A stretch of DNA of 64,000 bases from Gleimia hominis. GTDB lineage: Bacteria; Actinomycetota; Actinomycetes; Actinomycetales; Actinomycetaceae. Where the stretch lies: NCBI RefSeq assembly GCF_032085515.1, contig NZ_JASXSX010000001.1, forward strand, positions 1,364,001-1,428,000, given 5' to 3'. Numbering within the stretch: position 1 is the stretch's first letter; the number at the start of each line of letters is the position of its first letter. Shown here one piece after another: positions 8,192-15,592 of this stretch. Made by a program: the position numbers and the translations under genes. The notes beneath the pieces are model-generated. The model saw nothing but the letters and a program-made list of their open reading frames with translations, made no database searches and was not told where the DNA came from.

Positions 8192-8848
8192 GTGGTTTTA
8201 CCACAAGCATTGCTCTTTGATATGGACGGCACGATTGTCGACACGGAACCGTATTGGCAAGAGGCCGAGAAGACTCTGTTTGACCAGTTGGGGGCCGAGT
8301 GGGATCCAACAGCAGGTGCGCAGATGGCGGGCATGTCCCTGGCTGAATCCGTGGTCTTGATGCGGCGCGTGAGCGGTCTGGATTTAGATGAGGCGAAGAC
8401 GATTGAATGGTTGATTACGCAGGTGACAAACCTGGTCACTCACCATGGGGCACCGTGGCTACCCGGCGCGCTGGAGGTACTTCAGCTGGCTAAAGAGCTG
8501 GATATTCCCACCGCGTTGGTGACCTCCAGCTACCGTGCGTTCGCGGATGCGGTGGTGGCGCAAGCACCGCCGGACGCGTTCGACGCGGTGGTGGCGGGAG
8601 ATGAGGTGCACCGCGCTAAACCGCATCCGGAGGCGTATCAGCGGGCTGCACAGAAGTTGGGAACGCAACCGCAGCAGGCATTTGCGTTTGAGGATTCGCC
8701 CGCCGGCGCGTTGGCTGCGCTGCGCAGCGGTGCGAAAACCTTTGTGGTGCCCGGAGTTCACCCCGCGCAGGCAGATGAACGGGCGATCCGGATAAATAGT
8801 CTCGAAGTTGTCGATGAGGCGTGGCTTAACGCTCCCCGCGGGTCTTAG
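8192..8848 (+). CDS. HAD-superfamily hydrolase, beta-phosphoglucomutase-like
   Basis: This 218-residue protein begins GTG (8192) after GAGGGG. HAD motif I is FDMDGTIVDTEPYW (Asp nucleophile and Asp+2), followed by a helical cap, motif II (LVTSSYRAF), motif III (KPHPEAYQRAAQKLG) and motif IV (AFEDSPAGALAALRSGAKTFVVPG). The TEPYW after motif I and the EDSPAG loop point to the PGMB/YcjU/GPP subgroup, which dephosphorylates or isomerises sugar phosphates. The exact substrate is not readable. The last codons lie inside the first unit of a 38-bp tandem repeat. Confidence 0.87.
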   Translation: MVLPQALLFDMDGTIVDTEPYWQEAEKTLFDQLGAEWDPTAGAQMAGMSLAESVVLMRRVSGLDLDEAKTIEWLITQVTNLVTHHGAPWLPGALEVLQLAKELDIPTALVTSSYRAFADAVVAQAPPDAFDAVVAGDEVHRAKPHPEAYQRAAQKLGTQPQQAFAFEDSPAGALAALRSGAKTFVVPGVHPAQADERAIRINSLEVVDEAWLNAPRGS

Positions 8849-8930
8849 CGTTCGGCGTGTGTTTTAACGCTCCCCGCGGGTCTTAGCGTTCGGCGTTCGT
8901 TCTAACGCTCCCCACGAGTTTTAACCGTCA
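8826..8930. repeat. Three-unit 38-bp tandem repeat spanning two convergent 3' ends
   Basis: Units begin at 8826, 8864 and 8902. The first two are nearly identical and the third is degenerate. Each of the first two contains AACGCT and its inverse AGCGTT around a GC-rich centre (CCCGCGGG), so each can form a hairpin in either strand's RNA. The array starts inside the HAD gene's last codons, fills the whole gap and runs into the last codons of the RecB-like gene on the other strand. It probably acts as a bidirectional terminator. Confidence 0.75.
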
Positions 8931-9759
8931 GCATTGCCTGCGCACCGTCGGCTGACATTTGCGGGGTGTCATCGGAGTAGAGCGGACACAGGTGTTTCAC
9001 CCCACACCAGTTACACAATGGTTGCCGTTTTGGCGCGAACTGTTCAGTGTGGATCGCGTTTTCAATCTGCTCCCAAATTGCCACCAGGTGGTGTTCGAAC
9101 GCGTCGATACTGTCCGCAGTCGGATCCATCGTGAGGATCTTGCCGTCTGCCAGGAACACGAGTTGCGTGCGCGCCGGTAACCCAGCTCCGCTGCAGCGCA
9201 AGAGGAGGGCGTAAAAACGCATCTGGAACAGCTTGTCTTCCACGTACCGCGGTTTCGGGGAACGCCCCGTCTTGTAGTCAACTACTCGCAGTGCGCCGGA
9301 TGGAGCTTTATCGACCCGGTCAATGAATCCGCGCAGTAAAATCCCGTCGCGCATGGGGGCGTCCACCAGTTGTTCGCGCGCAATCGGTTCTAGCCGCTGC
9401 GGATTCTCAACGGTAAAGTAGCGTTCCACCAGCGCGTACGCGTCATTGAGCCACTGGGTTTTCAACGCCTCCTGGGGGAACATGGCCTCAAAATCTTCTT
9501 TCCCGGCAAACAGTTCACTGTAAGCCGGCTGCACCAAGTCCCGCGCTGCCTGTGAGGTTCTTTGCTCAGCGGGAAGCCCGTATAGATCCTCAAGAACGCG
9601 GTGCACCAACGTCCCTCGGGTAGTGGCCGGAGAAGGGGGTTCGCGAAAACCATCTATGTACACTAGCCGGAACTTCATGGGGCATTGCAACCACGTGCTA
9701 GTGGAAGATGCGGAGAGGGCTTTAGGCCGGGCTGTATTTGCGCTCATGTCTTTAAACAT
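8902..9759 (-). CDS. RecB-family PD-(D/E)XK exonuclease with probable Fe-S cluster
   Basis: This 285-residue single-domain nuclease resembles Cas4/AddB C-terminal domains. It has LSASSTSTWLQCPMKFRLVYIDG (first Cys and QxxxY-like start), TTRGTLVHRVLEDLY (catalytic His), GFIDRVDKAPSGALRVVDYKTGRSP (the D...DYKTG catalytic core) and a closing CNWCGVKHLCPLY cluster. The four cysteines likely hold a 4Fe-4S cluster. In mycobacteria a homologue (Rv2119) lies divergent from trmI next to the pupylation genes, as here, but here an insertion separates them. Start ATG 9759; Met5 is an alternative. The biological role is not established. Confidence 0.88.
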   Translation of the reverse strand: MFKDMSANTARPKALSASSTSTWLQCPMKFRLVYIDGFREPPSPATTRGTLVHRVLEDLYGLPAEQRTSQAARDLVQPAYSELFAGKEDFEAMFPQEALKTQWLNDAYALVERYFTVENPQRLEPIAREQLVDAPMRDGILLRGFIDRVDKAPSGALRVVDYKTGRSPKPRYVEDKLFQMRFYALLLRCSGAGLPARTQLVFLADGKILTMDPTADSIDAFEHHLVAIWEQIENAIHTEQFAPKRQPLCNWCGVKHLCPLYSDDTPQMSADGAQAMLTVKTRGER

Positions 9760-9824
9760 AGCGATGAGCCGCTGGGAAATCCACGTGGCACAACACCCCG
9801 GAAAATCTGAAACTGAGTGCGGGG

Positions 9825-9899
9825 CAAACTGTGAATGAGCACGAGTTTTGCAGAGAACCCGAGGGGGAGCCAGGTAGACTGTTTAAGCAACGGAATCTG
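9825..9899 (+). repeat. Left copy of 75-bp direct repeat (ancestral trmI leader, start codon lost)
   Basis: 73 of 75 bases match 11082-11156. The right copy contains the trmI -10 box and start codon; in this copy ATG is ACG (base 9891). The other mismatch is at 9843. It looks like the original trmI leader left behind when about 1.26 kb was inserted, and its promoter may now drive the inserted PfpI gene. Confidence 0.9.
9875..9880 (+). promoter_or_regulatory. Duplicated -10 box TAGACT upstream of the PfpI gene
   Basis: This is the left-repeat counterpart of the trmI -10 box (11132-11137). A transcript from here would have a leader of about 95 nt before the PfpI start at 9981. Confidence 0.4.
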
Positions 9900-9980
9900 C
9901 CGTTAATATAACGGGAGTAAGGTCGCAGTGATAATTGCCGATCGTTCTAGACCAAGCAGTTATCGAGCAAAGGAGGAACT

Positions 9981-10583
9981 GTGAGCGCAATGTCCATGCC
10001 GCGTCGTGTAGGTGTATTGTTGTTCGACCAGTTCGAACTGTTAGACGTATTCGGTCCAGTTGAGATTCTCGGCAATCTTCACGAGCAGTACAACGTGTCC
10101 TTCCACGCCGTCGAACCCGGCCTCGTGGAATCAGCAATCGGAGTGAAGGTTGATGCCCCTGAACCATTTGGGCAAGACGTCGATATCCTCCTCGTTCCTG
10201 GCGGCATGGGAACCAGAAGCCTGGCGCACGATGCGGAATTCATCAGCAAACTCGCTGACTGGGGAGCGCACACTCCATTGGTTATGTCGGTGTGTACTGG
10301 GTCTGCCCTTTTAGCGACCGCAGGCCTCCTCGACGGTTATCGAGCCACCTCGAACAAGCGAGCCTTTGACTGGGCAGCACAGTTCGGCACTGGGGTCGAA
10401 TGGGTCAGGCAGGCACGCTGGGTTGCCGACCGTGACCGATGGACCTCATCCGGTGTGGCGGCCGGCATGGACATGACCGCCGCCCTGGTCAGACAACTCG
10501 ATGGTGACCAGGTTGCAGACGACGTGTGCTACCGTATCGAGCTCGAAGTTCAACGAGACCCATCCATCGACAACTTCGTCTAA
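9981..10583 (+). CDS. DJ-1/PfpI family protein (isonitrile hydratase/GATase1-like), in an inserted segment
   Basis: This 200-residue protein has the class I glutamine amidotransferase-like fold of the PfpI/InhA branch: VGVLLFDQFELLDVFGPVEIL at the N-terminus, VPGGMGTR, then the nucleophile elbow SVCTGSALLATAGLLDG with Cys105. The AraC-type DNA-binding half found in some relatives is absent. Possible activities include isonitrile hydratase, glyoxalase or chaperone; none can be chosen. GTG 9981 follows the near-perfect ribosome site AAAGGAGGAA. A 16-bp perfect inverted repeat lies 20 bp after the stop. It sits between the two copies of the trmI leader repeat, and its strong ribosome site and codon style differ from the neighbours, suggesting recent acquisition. 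Confidence 0.85.
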   Translation: MSAMSMPRRVGVLLFDQFELLDVFGPVEILGNLHEQYNVSFHAVEPGLVESAIGVKVDAPEPFGQDVDILLVPGGMGTRSLAHDAEFISKLADWGAHTPLVMSVCTGSALLATAGLLDGYRATSNKRAFDWAAQFGTGVEWVRQARWVADRDRWTSSGVAAGMDMTAALVRQLDGDQVADDVCYRIELEVQRDPSIDNFV

Positions 10584-10603
10584 TACCTAGCCAATACGCA
10601 TTT

Positions 10604-10643
10604 CAGCAAAGTCCCACACGCGTGACGGTGTGGGACTTTGCTG
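10604..10643. terminator. 16-bp perfect inverted repeat after the PfpI gene
   Basis: CAGCAAAGTCCCACAC (10604-10619) and GTGTGGGACTTTGCTG (10628-10643) are exact inverse complements with an 8-nt loop. There is no T tract on either side. It could end transcripts from the PfpI gene and from the relic on the other strand. Confidence 0.65.
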
Positions 10644-10719
10644 TACCTGCCCGTCTGAACGAACTACGTCAAGCGCGGCACCAGCGCCACCAGCCAAATC
10701 TATGAGAAGGTTCTGTTGG

Positions 10720-10997
10720 TCAAGATGGCCGAGGCCATGCAGGTGCTCGCCGGGCACAGCCGTACGGGAGTCGATCTGTTCCACCTCGAATGCCTTCTGC
10801 GCAGAGAAACAATGCAGCGTGAGCCATTTGAAGCTTGACCTTCTTTTTCTCACCACCTTCAAGCTCATGGGCAAGAACACGACTGCCCGTTCCCACGTAG
10901 AAGATGCCTGCAGGGGCGTCCTTGTCCTCATCAGACTTGGGGCACCTTGGGGCGATAAGAACGTAAACATAGAACCTGTCAGTATCGGTTTAGCCAT
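10720..10997 (-). pseudogene. Decayed GIY-YIG-type nuclease fragment
   Basis: One minus-strand frame reads FYVYVLIAP...GIFYVGTGSRVLAHEL, which resembles the start of a GIY-YIG nuclease domain of the kind that begins with a YVYVLIDP-like strand and an FYVGKG motif. That frame has no start: the plausible ATG near 10997 (MAKPILT) is in another frame, needing a single-base shift, and the frame stops at 10722-10720. The rest of 10584-11081 holds no convincing gene; other open frames here (for example 10587-10997 minus and 10630-11016 plus) show no recognisable family. The region is best read as debris carried in with the PfpI gene. Confidence 0.42.
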
Positions 10998-11081
10998 CGT
11001 GCTCCCCTCAAACTGAAACTACCCCCTACGCCGCGAGCGCGTATGTTCCGCTATTTTGTATCCAATTGAACCTCGAAGCTT

Positions 11082-11156
11082 CAAACTGTGAATGAGCACA
11101 AGTTTTGCAGAGAACCCGAGGGGGAGCCAGGTAGACTGTTTAAGCAATGGAATCTG
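11082..11156 (+). repeat. Right copy of 75-bp direct repeat (functional trmI leader)
   Basis: This is the partner of 9825-9899. It carries the trmI -10 box TAGACT (11132-11137) and the first codons of trmI (ATG at 11147), so the insertion restored a working leader for trmI. Confidence 0.9.
11132..11137 (+). promoter_or_regulatory. -10 box of the trmI-ARC-Dop transcript
   Basis: TAGACT lies 9 nt before ATG 11147, predicting a leader of only about 3-4 nt. No clear -35 box at 16-18 bp is seen. Confidence 0.45.
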
Positions 11157-12190
11157 ACTTAACTTACGATGTCCCCGCGCAAGCGGAGCATCCAATGGGA
11201 CCCGCAGGCCGGCGCGGAACGCTCAAAGCTGGCGAGCACGTGCAGATTACGGACCCAAAGGGGCGGCTGCACACGGTGGTTTTAACACCAAAACAGGTGT
11301 TTCGTTGCTCCCGAGGTGAACTGGCGCACAACGACATTATCGGGCAACCACCAGCAACCGTGATGGGCGATGGGGCACACCGATTTCTGGTGCTGCGCCC
11401 CCTTCTGGATGACTACACCATGTACATGCCGCGTGGCGCCGCGATTGTCTACCCGAAGGATGCTGCGCAAGTGGTGCAGTTCGCCGACATTTTCCCAGGC
11501 GCCAAAGTGCTCGAAGCCGGTGTCGGGTCCGGAGCGTTGAGCATGTCGCTGCTGAACGCGGTTGGTACTACGGGATCGGTTCATTCGATCGAAAAGCGAT
11601 CGGATTTTGCGGTCATCGCTCAAGGTAACGTGGACCTGTGGTTCGGGGGGCGGCACCCGGCGTGGACGGTAACGATTGGTGATTTTGAGCAAGTAGCGCT
11701 CAGTGAACCAGCAGGCAGTATTGACCGCATTGTCCTCGACATGTTGACACCGTGGGAATGCCTGGACGCGACTGAACACGCGCTCGCAGTAGGGGGAGTA
11801 CTGTGCGTCTACGTCACCACCGTCACTCAGCTCTCTCGCTTGGTGGAAGACCTCAATCGGTACGGCAGTTTCACGCCGCCCAAAGTGTGGGAGAACCTGT
11901 CGCGTGGTTGGCATGTTGATGGTTTGTCGGTGCGGCCCGAACACCGCATGGTTGGACACACCGGTTTCTTACTCACCACGCGAAAGCTAGCTACGGGGAA
12001 GCTGAACCCACCGAATCCGAAACGGCCCTCACCAGCCATGGAAGGCAGAGCCGGACAGTGGAATGACGCACAGAACTGGGAAGAATACCCCCAGATTCAA
12101 GAAGAACGCGCCCCCAAACGCGTTCGGCGGCAGGCGCGCGAGTTATCCCGCCGCAGCCGCAGAGTCTTACCACACGAGGAAGGGGAATAA
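11147..12190 (+). CDS. trmI: tRNA (adenine-N1)-methyltransferase TrmI (position 58)
   Basis: This 347-residue SAM-dependent methyltransferase makes m1A58 in the T loop of tRNAs, working as a tetramer. The N-terminal domain (GRRGTLKAGEHVQITDPKGRLHTVVL) precedes a Rossmann domain with the SAM motif VLEAGVGSGALSMSLL and IEKRSDF, then DIVLDM-like IDRIVLDMLTPWECL. A basic C-terminal tail (about residues 285-347) extends beyond shorter homologues. It begins inside the right copy of the 75-bp repeat and ends 1 bp before the ARC start, so the two are almost certainly co-transcribed, as in mycobacteria (Rv2118c-Rv2115c). Confidence 0.94.
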   Translation: MESDLTYDVPAQAEHPMGPAGRRGTLKAGEHVQITDPKGRLHTVVLTPKQVFRCSRGELAHNDIIGQPPATVMGDGAHRFLVLRPLLDDYTMYMPRGAAIVYPKDAAQVVQFADIFPGAKVLEAGVGSGALSMSLLNAVGTTGSVHSIEKRSDFAVIAQGNVDLWFGGRHPAWTVTIGDFEQVALSEPAGSIDRIVLDMLTPWECLDATEHALAVGGVLCVYVTTVTQLSRLVEDLNRYGSFTPPKVWENLSRGWHVDGLSVRPEHRMVGHTGFLLTTRKLATGKLNPPNPKRPSPAMEGRAGQWNDAQNWEEYPQIQEERAPKRVRRQARELSRRSRRVLPHEEGE

Positions 12191-12191
12191 A

Positions 12192-13757
12192 ATGTCTGCA
12201 CAACCAGGATCATCCCAGCTTCATTCGCTGCAAGACGAAGTTAGTTCCCTTGAGGGGAAAAACGCGCGGTTAGCACAAGCTCTCGGTCACGCGCGCGAAC
12301 AGTTGAGTGCGATGCGAAGCCAACTCGAGGACGTCACTAAACCACCCGCGCAAATCGGCACATTTATCGCCGCCGTAGAGGGAAAACGAGAAGCGGAAGT
12401 GAGTGTGTCCGGCCGGTTCATGCATCTGGGCGTAGCCCCCGGGGTGGACCTGAAAGGGCTTGCGTGCGGGGAAGAAGTGCGCATTGACGAACACATGGTC
12501 GTGGTGGAGCGCCGCGGTGTGCGCCGCACCGGCAGTCTCGCTTCAGTGGTGGAACTGCAGGGCGCAGACCGGGTGCTAGTGAACGTAGACGGGTCCAGTA
12601 AACGCATGTTGAAACTCGCGGGTCCCCTGCGTCACGGCGGCGTGAAACCAGGTGATTCCATGCTGGTAGACGTGCGGGCCGGGGTAGCGTTAGAACGCAT
12701 TGTGCGCTCGGACGTGGAACAACTACTAACCCCGGAGGTGCCGGACGTTACCTACGACGACATCGGTGGTTTGGCAGCGCAGATTCAGAAAGTGCGCGAC
12801 AGCGTGGAACTGCCGTTTAAGCACCCGCAGTTGTACCGCGATTACGGGTTGCGGTCGCCGAAAGGGATTTTGCTGTACGGCCCACCGGGATGTGGGAAAA
12901 CGCTGATTGCGAAGGCAGTTGCCCGTTCACTTGCGATGAACGAGAACGGTGCGGGAACCACGTACTTCCTGTCGGTTAAAGGCCCGGAGCTGCTCAACAA
13001 GTTCGTGGGGGAGACCGAACGGCAAATCCGCTCTATCTTCGCTCGCGCCCGTTCCCTCGCTTCCGCAGACGTGCCGGTAGTCATCTTTTTTGACGAAATG
13101 GAGGCCTTGTTCCGCACGCGGGGCTCGGGAATTTCTTCTGACATAGAAACCATGGTTGTGCCCCAGTTACTGGCGGAAATGGATGGGGTCGAGGCGCTGG
13201 ATAACGTGATCATTATTGGCGCGTCGAACCGCGAAGACATGATAGACCCAGCGGTGTTACGACCGGGGCGGTTAGACATTCGGATCCGCATCGAGCGGCC
13301 CGACCGGCAGGGCGCCCGCGAAATTTTCAGTAAGTACTTGACGGAGCAGATTCCGATTGCCCCACAAACCCTCGCGCGGTTCGGCAGCGCGCAGCGGGCC
13401 ACACAGGCAATGAGTGAGATGGTGCTTGAGAAGATTTTTGCGCGCAGGCCGCAAACCGCTCTGTTCAACCTCACCCTCGCAACGGGGGAGCTGCAGACGA
13501 TATACGCCGATGACCTGATCTCGGGCGCAATGATTGCCGCTATTGTCGAGCGGGCGAAAAAGTTCGCGGTGAAAGCCACCTTAGCGGGGCAGCCCGGGTT
13601 GACGATGGATCATCTTCAAGCCGCTTTTGATGAGGAAATGCGTGAAACTAAAGATTTAGGGGCAACAACGACGCCGGCTCAGTGGGCCCGCACCACTGGG
13701 CTGCGAGGAGAAGGCGTAGTGTCGGTCTCCGCTGTTGAACAATCCTCAGGAAAATAG
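12192..13757 (+). CDS. arc: ARC/Mpa, AAA+ unfoldase of the pupylation system
   Basis: This 521-residue protein has an N-terminal coiled coil (about residues 8-47) that captures Pup, two OB domains (about 50-190), and an AAA module with Walker A GPPGCGKT (residues 230-237), Walker B FFDEMEALF, and arginine finger/sensor segments. The hexamer threads pupylated substrates. In species with a 20S proteasome the C-terminus carries GQYL, which docks into the alpha ring; here the protein ends VSVSAVEQSSGK, so that docking motif is missing. ATG 12192 is chosen because it starts the coiled coil directly and follows GAGGAAGGGGAAT. It is followed 12 bp later by dop. Confidence 0.95.
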   Translation: MSAQPGSSQLHSLQDEVSSLEGKNARLAQALGHAREQLSAMRSQLEDVTKPPAQIGTFIAAVEGKREAEVSVSGRFMHLGVAPGVDLKGLACGEEVRIDEHMVVVERRGVRRTGSLASVVELQGADRVLVNVDGSSKRMLKLAGPLRHGGVKPGDSMLVDVRAGVALERIVRSDVEQLLTPEVPDVTYDDIGGLAAQIQKVRDSVELPFKHPQLYRDYGLRSPKGILLYGPPGCGKTLIAKAVARSLAMNENGAGTTYFLSVKGPELLNKFVGETERQIRSIFARARSLASADVPVVIFFDEMEALFRTRGSGISSDIETMVVPQLLAEMDGVEALDNVIIIGASNREDMIDPAVLRPGRLDIRIRIERPDRQGAREIFSKYLTEQIPIAPQTLARFGSAQRATQAMSEMVLEKIFARRPQTALFNLTLATGELQTIYADDLISGAMIAAIVERAKKFAVKATLAGQPGLTMDHLQAAFDEEMRETKDLGATTTPAQWARTTGLRGEGVVSVSAVEQSSGK

Positions 13758-13769
13758 GAAGAGGTTGGC

Positions 13770-15308
13770 ATGAGTGACCGCGTGGTTGGAACTGAAACTG
13801 AGTTCGGGATTATGGGGCAAACTGGTGCGCAGAACCCGATTCAACTATCTGCCGTAGCAGTTGAATCTTTCGCACAGTCAGTGCAGACAACCCAGGTGGT
13901 GCGATGGGATTATGCGGGGGAGGACCCACTGAACGATGCGCGCGGCTACCGGATTGAACGAGCTTCTGCGGATCCTTCCATGCTCACGGACGACCCATAC
14001 CACTTGGCTCCGTCGGGTGGGGTGGAGTACGAACCGCGCCCCTCAGAGTACGAGCAGCACATGCAGAAGGCCACGTCGGTGGTGCTCAGTAACGGAGCAC
14101 GGTTTTACGTGGACCACGCACACCCGGAGTATTCCGCGCCAGAGACGACGAACGCGCTCGACGCGGTGCTCTACGACCGGGCCGGAGACCGGATTGCTCA
14201 GCTGGCGATGGACACGGCTCGCCAGGCGGGCAGACCGATCACGCTGTACAAGAACAACACGGACGGGAAGGGAGCCTCATACGGCACTCACGAGAACTAC
14301 CAGGTGCCACGCTACGTAGATTTCGACGACATGGTGGCGGTGCTCATCCCATTTTTTGTCACCCGTCCGGTGGTGTGCGGAGCCGGGCGCGTTGGGCTTG
14401 GAATGCATTCGAGCGAGGCTGGATTCCAAATCTCGCAGCGCGCAGACTTTGTGGAGAACACGGTTGGGCTGCAAACCACGTTTGACCGCCCCATCATTAA
14501 TACGCGCGACGAACCCCACGCAAAACCCAGTGAGTACCGTCGCCTGCATGTGATTAATGGGGACGCGAACCAGTTTGACGTGTCGAACCTCGTGAAAATT
14601 GGTTCCACCGCGCTGATCCTGCGGGTAATCGAACGTGGTGTCGGCTTAGACCTAGATGCCCTCAGTTTGGATGAAGACCCAGTGAACGCGTGTTGGAAAG
14701 TATCGCACGACACGGATTTGCAGGTGGGGCTCGAAACCAAATCGGGTAAAACCATGACTGCGCTGGCGCTGCAACGCCACTATTTTGATCACGCTTGTGA
14801 CCTCGACGACCTAACGGATGCGGACAAACTCGTTTTGCGCTACTGGGACCAGGTACTAACCGGTTTGGAAACCGACCGCAGTAGTGTTGCGCACCTGGTG
14901 GAGTGGGTCGGTAAACACCTGCTGCTAGATAGAGCCCGAACGCGGCTGCGCAGCGACTGGTCTCACCCGCAGCTGGCCGCTATGGACATTCAGTGGGCAG
15001 ACCTCAGGGAGGGCAAATCACTGGTGGAAAAACTCGACCAAGCGGGCCGGGTGAAACGGTTGTTCACGCCCTCTCAGGTGCAACGTGCCACTACGGTGCC
15101 GCCGGCAAATACGCGGGCGCGGCTGCGTGGGGACGCGATCGCACACCTGCCTACAGTTGCGCGCGCATCGTGGACATCGGTGCTGGTAGACGACGGGCAG
15201 CAACTGGTGCGTCTGCCACTACCGAACCCGAATGACGCCGGGTCAGACGCTGCTATACGTGCCTTGCAAGCGGGGGATGCAAAAGAGTTTATTAAGCTGA
15301 TGTCGTAA
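13770..15308 (+). CDS. dop: Dop, depupylase (Pup deamidase homologue)
   Basis: This 512-residue protein belongs to the glutamine-synthetase-like Dop/PafA family. GTETEFGIM gives the ATP/Mg-binding Glu residues, FYVDHAHPEYSAPE carries the catalytic Asp (Asp115), and the N-terminal region about residues 40-80 fits the Dop-specific loop. Dop removes Pup from tagged proteins, and in species whose Pup ends in Gln it also deamidates it. The Pup encoded next ends in Glu, so here only depupylation should be needed. The ribosome site is GGAAGAGGTTGGC. It sits between ARC and pup in the usual order. Confidence 0.95.
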   Translation: MSDRVVGTETEFGIMGQTGAQNPIQLSAVAVESFAQSVQTTQVVRWDYAGEDPLNDARGYRIERASADPSMLTDDPYHLAPSGGVEYEPRPSEYEQHMQKATSVVLSNGARFYVDHAHPEYSAPETTNALDAVLYDRAGDRIAQLAMDTARQAGRPITLYKNNTDGKGASYGTHENYQVPRYVDFDDMVAVLIPFFVTRPVVCGAGRVGLGMHSSEAGFQISQRADFVENTVGLQTTFDRPIINTRDEPHAKPSEYRRLHVINGDANQFDVSNLVKIGSTALILRVIERGVGLDLDALSLDEDPVNACWKVSHDTDLQVGLETKSGKTMTALALQRHYFDHACDLDDLTDADKLVLRYWDQVLTGLETDRSSVAHLVEWVGKHLLLDRARTRLRSDWSHPQLAAMDIQWADLREGKSLVEKLDQAGRVKRLFTPSQVQRATTVPPANTRARLRGDAIAHLPTVARASWTSVLVDDGQQLVRLPLPNPNDAGSDAAIRALQAGDAKEFIKLMS

Positions 15309-15348
15309 CCCGCGGCGGTAGTGCCCAACACTGCCAAGCGACGCAAAT

Positions 15349-15391
15349 AGACGGTAACTGCAAATGAATGTGACTAGACAGTAACTGCAAA
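15349..15391 (+). repeat. Direct repeat in the pup leader
   Basis: AGACGGTAACTGCAAA (15349-15364) recurs with one change at 15376-15391, a 27-bp period, ending at the pup ribosome site. It could be a protein-binding pair or a leader duplication. Confidence 0.5.
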
Positions 15392-15401
15392 AGGAGGAAC
15401 A

Positions 15402-15584
15402 GTGGCTCAGCAATTGGCGTTTGGGGGCGGAGACAATTCCGATTCTGATAATGAAGAGTTAGCTGCCGGCCAGGTACAAGAAGACGCGTCCAGCTTGGAT
15501 GATCTTCTTGACGAAATTGATACGGTACTGGAAGCGGATGCACAAACATTCGTCCAGGGATTCGTACAAAAAGGTGGGGAATAG
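15402..15584 (+). CDS. pup: Pup, prokaryotic ubiquitin-like protein ending in Gly-Gly-Glu
   Basis: This 60-residue disordered modifier is linked through its C-terminal Glu side chain to lysines of target proteins by PafA. The helical ARC-binding stretch is SSLDDLLDEIDTVLEADAQTFVQGFV, and the end is QKGGE. Because Glu rather than Gln is encoded, Pup is ready for conjugation without Dop deamidation. GTG 15402 follows AAAAGGAGGAACA. It is 8 bp upstream of pafA. No prcB or prcA lies between or after, unlike in Mycobacterium. Confidence 0.96.
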   Translation: MAQQLAFGGGDNSDSDNEELAAGQVQEDASSLDDLLDEIDTVLEADAQTFVQGFVQKGGE

Positions 15585-15592
15585 GCAAGACG

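Noticed and set aside
10587..10997. Open frame of 136 codons on the minus strand in the insertion
   Set aside because: No recognisable family over most of its length; the GIY-YIG-like residues are in a different frame, so this frame is probably not a real gene.
10630..11016. Open frame of 128 codons on the plus strand in the insertion
   Set aside because: Cys/Ser/Arg-rich composition typical of a non-coding frame, and it starts inside an inverted repeat.
11282..11959. Long antisense frame over trmI (225 codons)
   Set aside because: Shadow of the real gene, with atypical composition.
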